Shown here in pieces: positions 4,498-6,399 of a DNA stretch of 6,399 nucleotides. The notes under the pieces were generated by a model, which was given only the letters and a program-made list of their open reading frames with translations, made no database searches and had not been told where the DNA came from. Position 1 is the stretch's first letter. The number at the start of each line of letters is the position of its first letter. The stretch comes from an uncultured Subdoligranulum sp. (GTDB lineage Bacteria; Bacillota; Clostridia; Oscillospirales; Ruminococcaceae). Where the stretch lies: positions 1-6,399 of the forward strand of contig CAJFFY010000055.1 of NCBI GenBank assembly GCA_904374465.1. The letters run 5' to 3'. Made by a program: the position numbers and the translations under genes.

Positions 4498-5001
4498 ATG
4501 GACGAAAAAAGTTTATCACACACCTGCTGGAATTGCAAATACCATATAGTACTTGTGCCAAAGTACCGCAGGAAAGCAATATATGGGAAACTAAGGAAAG
4601 ATATAGGAAAAATACTTAGAATGCTCTGCGATTACAAACATGTTGAAATAGTCGAAGCACATGCAATGCCGGACCACATTCACATGCTGGTATCAATTCC
4701 GCCGAAGTTGGCCGTTGCGGATTTCATGGGATACCTGAAAGGAAAAAGCACGCTCATGATATTCGAGAGGCATGCAAACATGAAGTACAAATACGGAAGA
4801 AGGGTGTTTTGGGCAAAAGGGTACTACGTCAATACAGTAGGGGGAAATGAAGCAAAGATCAGAAAATACATCCAAGACCAAGAAGCAGAAGATCAGATGT
4901 GCGATCAATTGAGCTTCAAGGAATACGAAGATCCCTTCAAAAATGCAGATCTCGATGACGACGATTCGCCAGAAGTGCCTGCAGATAGTGCCGCAAAGTA
5001 A
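4498..5001 (+). CDS. tnpA: IS200-family Y1 (HUH) transposase TnpA, 167 aa
   Basis: This enzyme cuts and rejoins single-stranded DNA at the element ends through a tyrosine-DNA intermediate. It has the HUH metal-binding motif DHIHM (H60, H62), and a downstream helix KYIQDQ supplies the nucleophile Y124 and metal ligand Q128, as in characterised IS608-type enzymes. Between them are the family-typical GYLKGKS (78-84) and FWAKGYYVNTVG (104-115). The N-terminus (HTCWNCKYHIVLVPKYRR) is also diagnostic. The acidic tail after residue ~145 makes it slightly longer than the usual ~150 aa. The start ATG at 4498 lies 10 nt after the AAAGGAGG held in the leader hairpin. All catalytic residues are present, so the enzyme is likely active. 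Confidence 0.95.
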   Translation: MDEKSLSHTCWNCKYHIVLVPKYRRKAIYGKLRKDIGKILRMLCDYKHVEIVEAHAMPDHIHMLVSIPPKLAVADFMGYLKGKSTLMIFERHANMKYKYGRRVFWAKGYYVNTVGGNEAKIRKYIQDQEAEDQMCDQLSFKEYEDPFKNADLDDDDSPEVPADSAAK

Positions 5002-5003
5002 AA

Positions 5004-5031
5004 AGTGACGCCAAGTGCGGTTGGCGTCACT
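5004..5031 (+). terminator. Hairpin after tnpA, complementary to the leader loop
   Basis: A perfect 11-bp stem, AGTGACGCCAA (5004-5014) with TTGGCGTCACT (5021-5031), and loop GTGCGG, starting 3 nt after the tnpA stop. No T-run follows, so termination would be weak. Positions 5014-5027 are the exact reverse complement of 4461-4474 in the leader. Confidence 0.6.
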
Positions 5032-5037
5032 CATTAT

Positions 5038-5107
5038 GCGCCTTTAGGCGCCGCTGGTATTGTGGCCCCTATGGGGCCGTTTTGCAAACCCCACGTTCAA
5101 CGTGGGG
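5038..5107. repeat. IS200 right-end hairpin cluster
   Basis: Three stem-loops follow in series: GCGCC-TTTA-GGCGC (5038-5051); GGCCCC-TAT-GGGGCC (5064-5078), followed by GTTTT and so able to act as a terminator; and CCCCACG-TTCAA-CGTGGGG (5089-5107), extendable to AACCCCACGTT/AACGTGGGGTT. The last is the probable right-end structure recognised by the transposase. Confidence 0.65.
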
Positions 5108-5113
5108 TTATGA

Positions 5114-5314
5114 TTTGAAAGCGGCGGGCGGTTCGGCGCGGAGCAGATCCGTCAGAAGCTGCGGCGAAAAGGCATCCGCCTGGGCAAAAAGCGCATCCGG
5201 CAGATAATGGACGCCATGGGGCTGATCAGCTGTGAACCGCTGCAGACCGAGTATCTGCCCCGGCAGCCGGAGGTTCCTTTCGTGGCGGAGGGCAGCCATG
5301 TCGAAATTCTATGA
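5114..5314 (+). pseudogene. IS3-type transposase fragment (HTH_21-like segment)
   Basis: The reading frame from 5114 (just after a TGA at 5111, at the edge of the IS200 element) to TGA 5312-5314 has no start of its own. It reads FESGGRFGAEQIRQKL, then RRKGIRLGKKRIRQIMDAMG, then a tail ending SHVEIL. The helix-turn-helix part aligns by eye with RISSEAIRQKLLDQGISISK of the transposase downstream, which is the HTH_21 segment of IS3 OrfB proteins. Its upstream part is missing, presumably lost at the IS200 junction. Its end overlaps the ATG at 5298 by 17 nt, so it could instead be the tail of an upstream ORF coupled to the next gene. Confidence 0.5.
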
Positions 5315-6399
5315 CGATGCCCAGAAGTGGCAGCTCTACGTCCGGCACCGACGGGGCCGGACACTGACGCAGCTGCAGGATGAAACCGGCATCCACCGAC
5401 AAGCCCCTGCGCGCATGGTTTCGCGCTTTCGACGCCCAACTGTCCTGTCCCGACAACCAGGACCTGCTGCGGCTGCTGGAAGAGCTCCGTGCGCTGCGGG
5501 AGCAGCACCGGCAAACCACCGCAGAACTGGAGACTGTGCGCACCATCGTGCAGCAGGCTCTGCCGGAGTTCACCCGCTTTCAGGCCGCTTGCCGCTGGAT
5601 TCCTGTCTACGGGCCCAACCTGACCTGCCGGCTTTTCGGCATCCGCAAATCCAACTTCTACTACCGCACCCAGCGACGCCCCGCCAAAACCCAGAACCAG
5701 CAGCGGGACGAAGTGCTGCGCCCGCTGGTGGAAAAACTCTACCTTCGCTCCGGCAAGCGGATCTCCTCCGAAGCAATCCGGCAGAAGCTGCTGGACCAGG
5801 GCATCTCCATCAGCAAACGGAAGGTTCTTTCCTTCCTGCGGGAATGGAAAGCAGACAAGGGAACCACTTCTGCCCGAATGTCTGCGGCGGCGGCCCGGCG
5901 CCGTTTCTGCCATCTCAATCTGCTGGACCGCCAGTTCAATCCGTATGCCCCGAACAAGGCCTGGGTCAGCGACATCACCGAGCTGCATTATGCCGGCGGC
6001 AAGCTCTACCTGTGCGTTGTGCTGGACCTATTCTCCCGTAAGGTCCTGGCAGCCAGGGCCTCCTGCCAGAATGACACTGCCCTGGTGGCCCGGACCTTTG
6101 AGACCGCCTTTCTCCGGAGAGGCCGCCCCCGCGGGCTGCTCTTTCACAGCGACCAGGGCCGGCAATATACCTCGGATTATTTCCGGGAATTGCTGGAGGA
6201 GTTCAGTGTCCGGCAGTCCTTTTCGACGCCCGGTGTCCTCTATGACAACGCCGTCATGGAATCCTTTTTTGCCAGCCTGAAGAAAGAGGAATACCACCGA
6301 TATTTCTATAAAAGCATCGGCGCACTGTTGGATTCCTTGCGGCAGTACCTGCTCTTTTACAACCGGCAGCGCCCCCACAGCCGGTTGGGATACCGGACA
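5298..6399 (+). pseudogene. IS3-family DDE transposase, frameshifted near 5397, open at right edge
   Basis: ATG at 5298 follows GGAGGG (5286-5291). The first frame encodes an N-terminal helix-turn-helix region (MSKFYDDAQKWQLYV to LQDETGIH). From about 5398 the homology continues one nucleotide over, as DKPLRAWFRAFD, a leucine-zipper-like stretch (LLRLLEELRALREQH), an HTH_21 segment and the integrase core. The catalytic triad is WVSDITEL (D, codon 5971), FHSDQGRQYTS (D, codon 6151) and NAVMESFFASLKKE (E, codon 6259), spaced as a classical D-60-D-35-E. The sequence then enters YNRQRPHSRLGYRT and leaves the window. The shift is +1, not the -1 programmed shift usual in IS3, with no A-rich slippery run, so a single extra C around 5395-5397 is the simplest explanation. 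The first frame runs on to 6041 only as GC-rich nonsense. Confidence 0.8.

Larger units (their letters stand above)
4371..5118 (+). mobile_element. IS200-type insertion sequence (IS200/IS605 family, tnpA only), ~750 bp
   Basis: One Y1 transposase gene is flanked by subterminal hairpins, with no TnpB and no conventional terminal inverted repeats, which is the IS200 layout. The left end carries ACAAGC-TAT-GCTTGT (4380-4394). The right end carries CCCCACG-TTCAA-CGTGGGG (5089-5107). Base composition is clearly more A+T-rich than the genes on both sides, consistent with recent arrival. Exact boundaries are approximate because these elements make no target duplication; the left edge lies after the YhhN terminator and the right edge within about 5108-5120. 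Confidence 0.85.

Noticed and set aside
4371..5118. IS605-type element with a TnpB guide-RNA nuclease
   Set aside because: Only the Y1 transposase is present; there is no second ORF and no RuvC motif in the element.
5152..5988. 278-aa minus-strand ORF opposite the IS3 transposase
   Set aside because: Shadow of the transposase frame; no start signal or domain.
5398..6041. Continuation of the first IS3 frame beyond the frameshift
   Set aside because: Sequence becomes Pro/Ala/Arg-rich with no transposase motifs, while the neighbouring frame carries the full DD(35)E core.

Overview
The window looks like a GC-rich low-copy accessory region of a Gram-positive Clostridia chromosome, most plausibly an Oscillospiraceae/Ruminococcaceae gut anaerobe. 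This is an inference from strong AGGAGG-type ribosome binding sites, GC-rich codons, a YhhN-type membrane protein and IS200/IS3 insertion sequences; no rRNA or housekeeping gene fixes the taxon.

Layout. (1) Positions 1-2961, minus strand: a tightly packed operon reading right to left. It encodes a 47-aa protein, a 73-aa protein, possibly a 27-aa protein, a 505-aa protein joining a GHKL (MutL/MORC-like) ATPase to a C-terminal PD-(D/E)XK nuclease domain, and a tyrosine recombinase whose C-terminal catalytic end has been replaced. (2) Positions 2962-3216: a control region with four copies of an 18-bp dyad (consensus CATACWTGYRCAWGTATG). Two copies lie inside head-to-head promoters that form a ~110-bp imperfect palindrome, and one lies on the promoter of the gene to the right. 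(3) Positions 3217-3408, plus strand: a 63-aa ribbon-helix-helix regulator, divergent from the operon and the natural candidate to bind the dyads, followed by a good terminator. (4) Positions 3569-4363: an independent YhhN-family membrane protein with its own promoter and terminator. (5) Positions ~4371-5118: a complete-looking IS200-type element with one Y1 HUH transposase, an RBS-sequestering leader hairpin and structured ends. (6) Positions 5114-6399: IS3-type remains, namely a short fragment and then a frameshifted DD(35)E transposase that runs off the right edge.

Working together. The regulator, dyads, small proteins, GHKL-nuclease and recombinase read as one repressor-controlled mobile cassette. 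GHKL-S5-nuclease proteins are known from restriction-like conflict systems, so the best candidate for an undescribed system is a mobile defence or element-maintenance module at 941-3408. The defence role is inference; the domain architecture and regulatory layout are visible in the sequence. The YhhN gene appears unrelated, and the two IS elements are later arrivals at the right flank.
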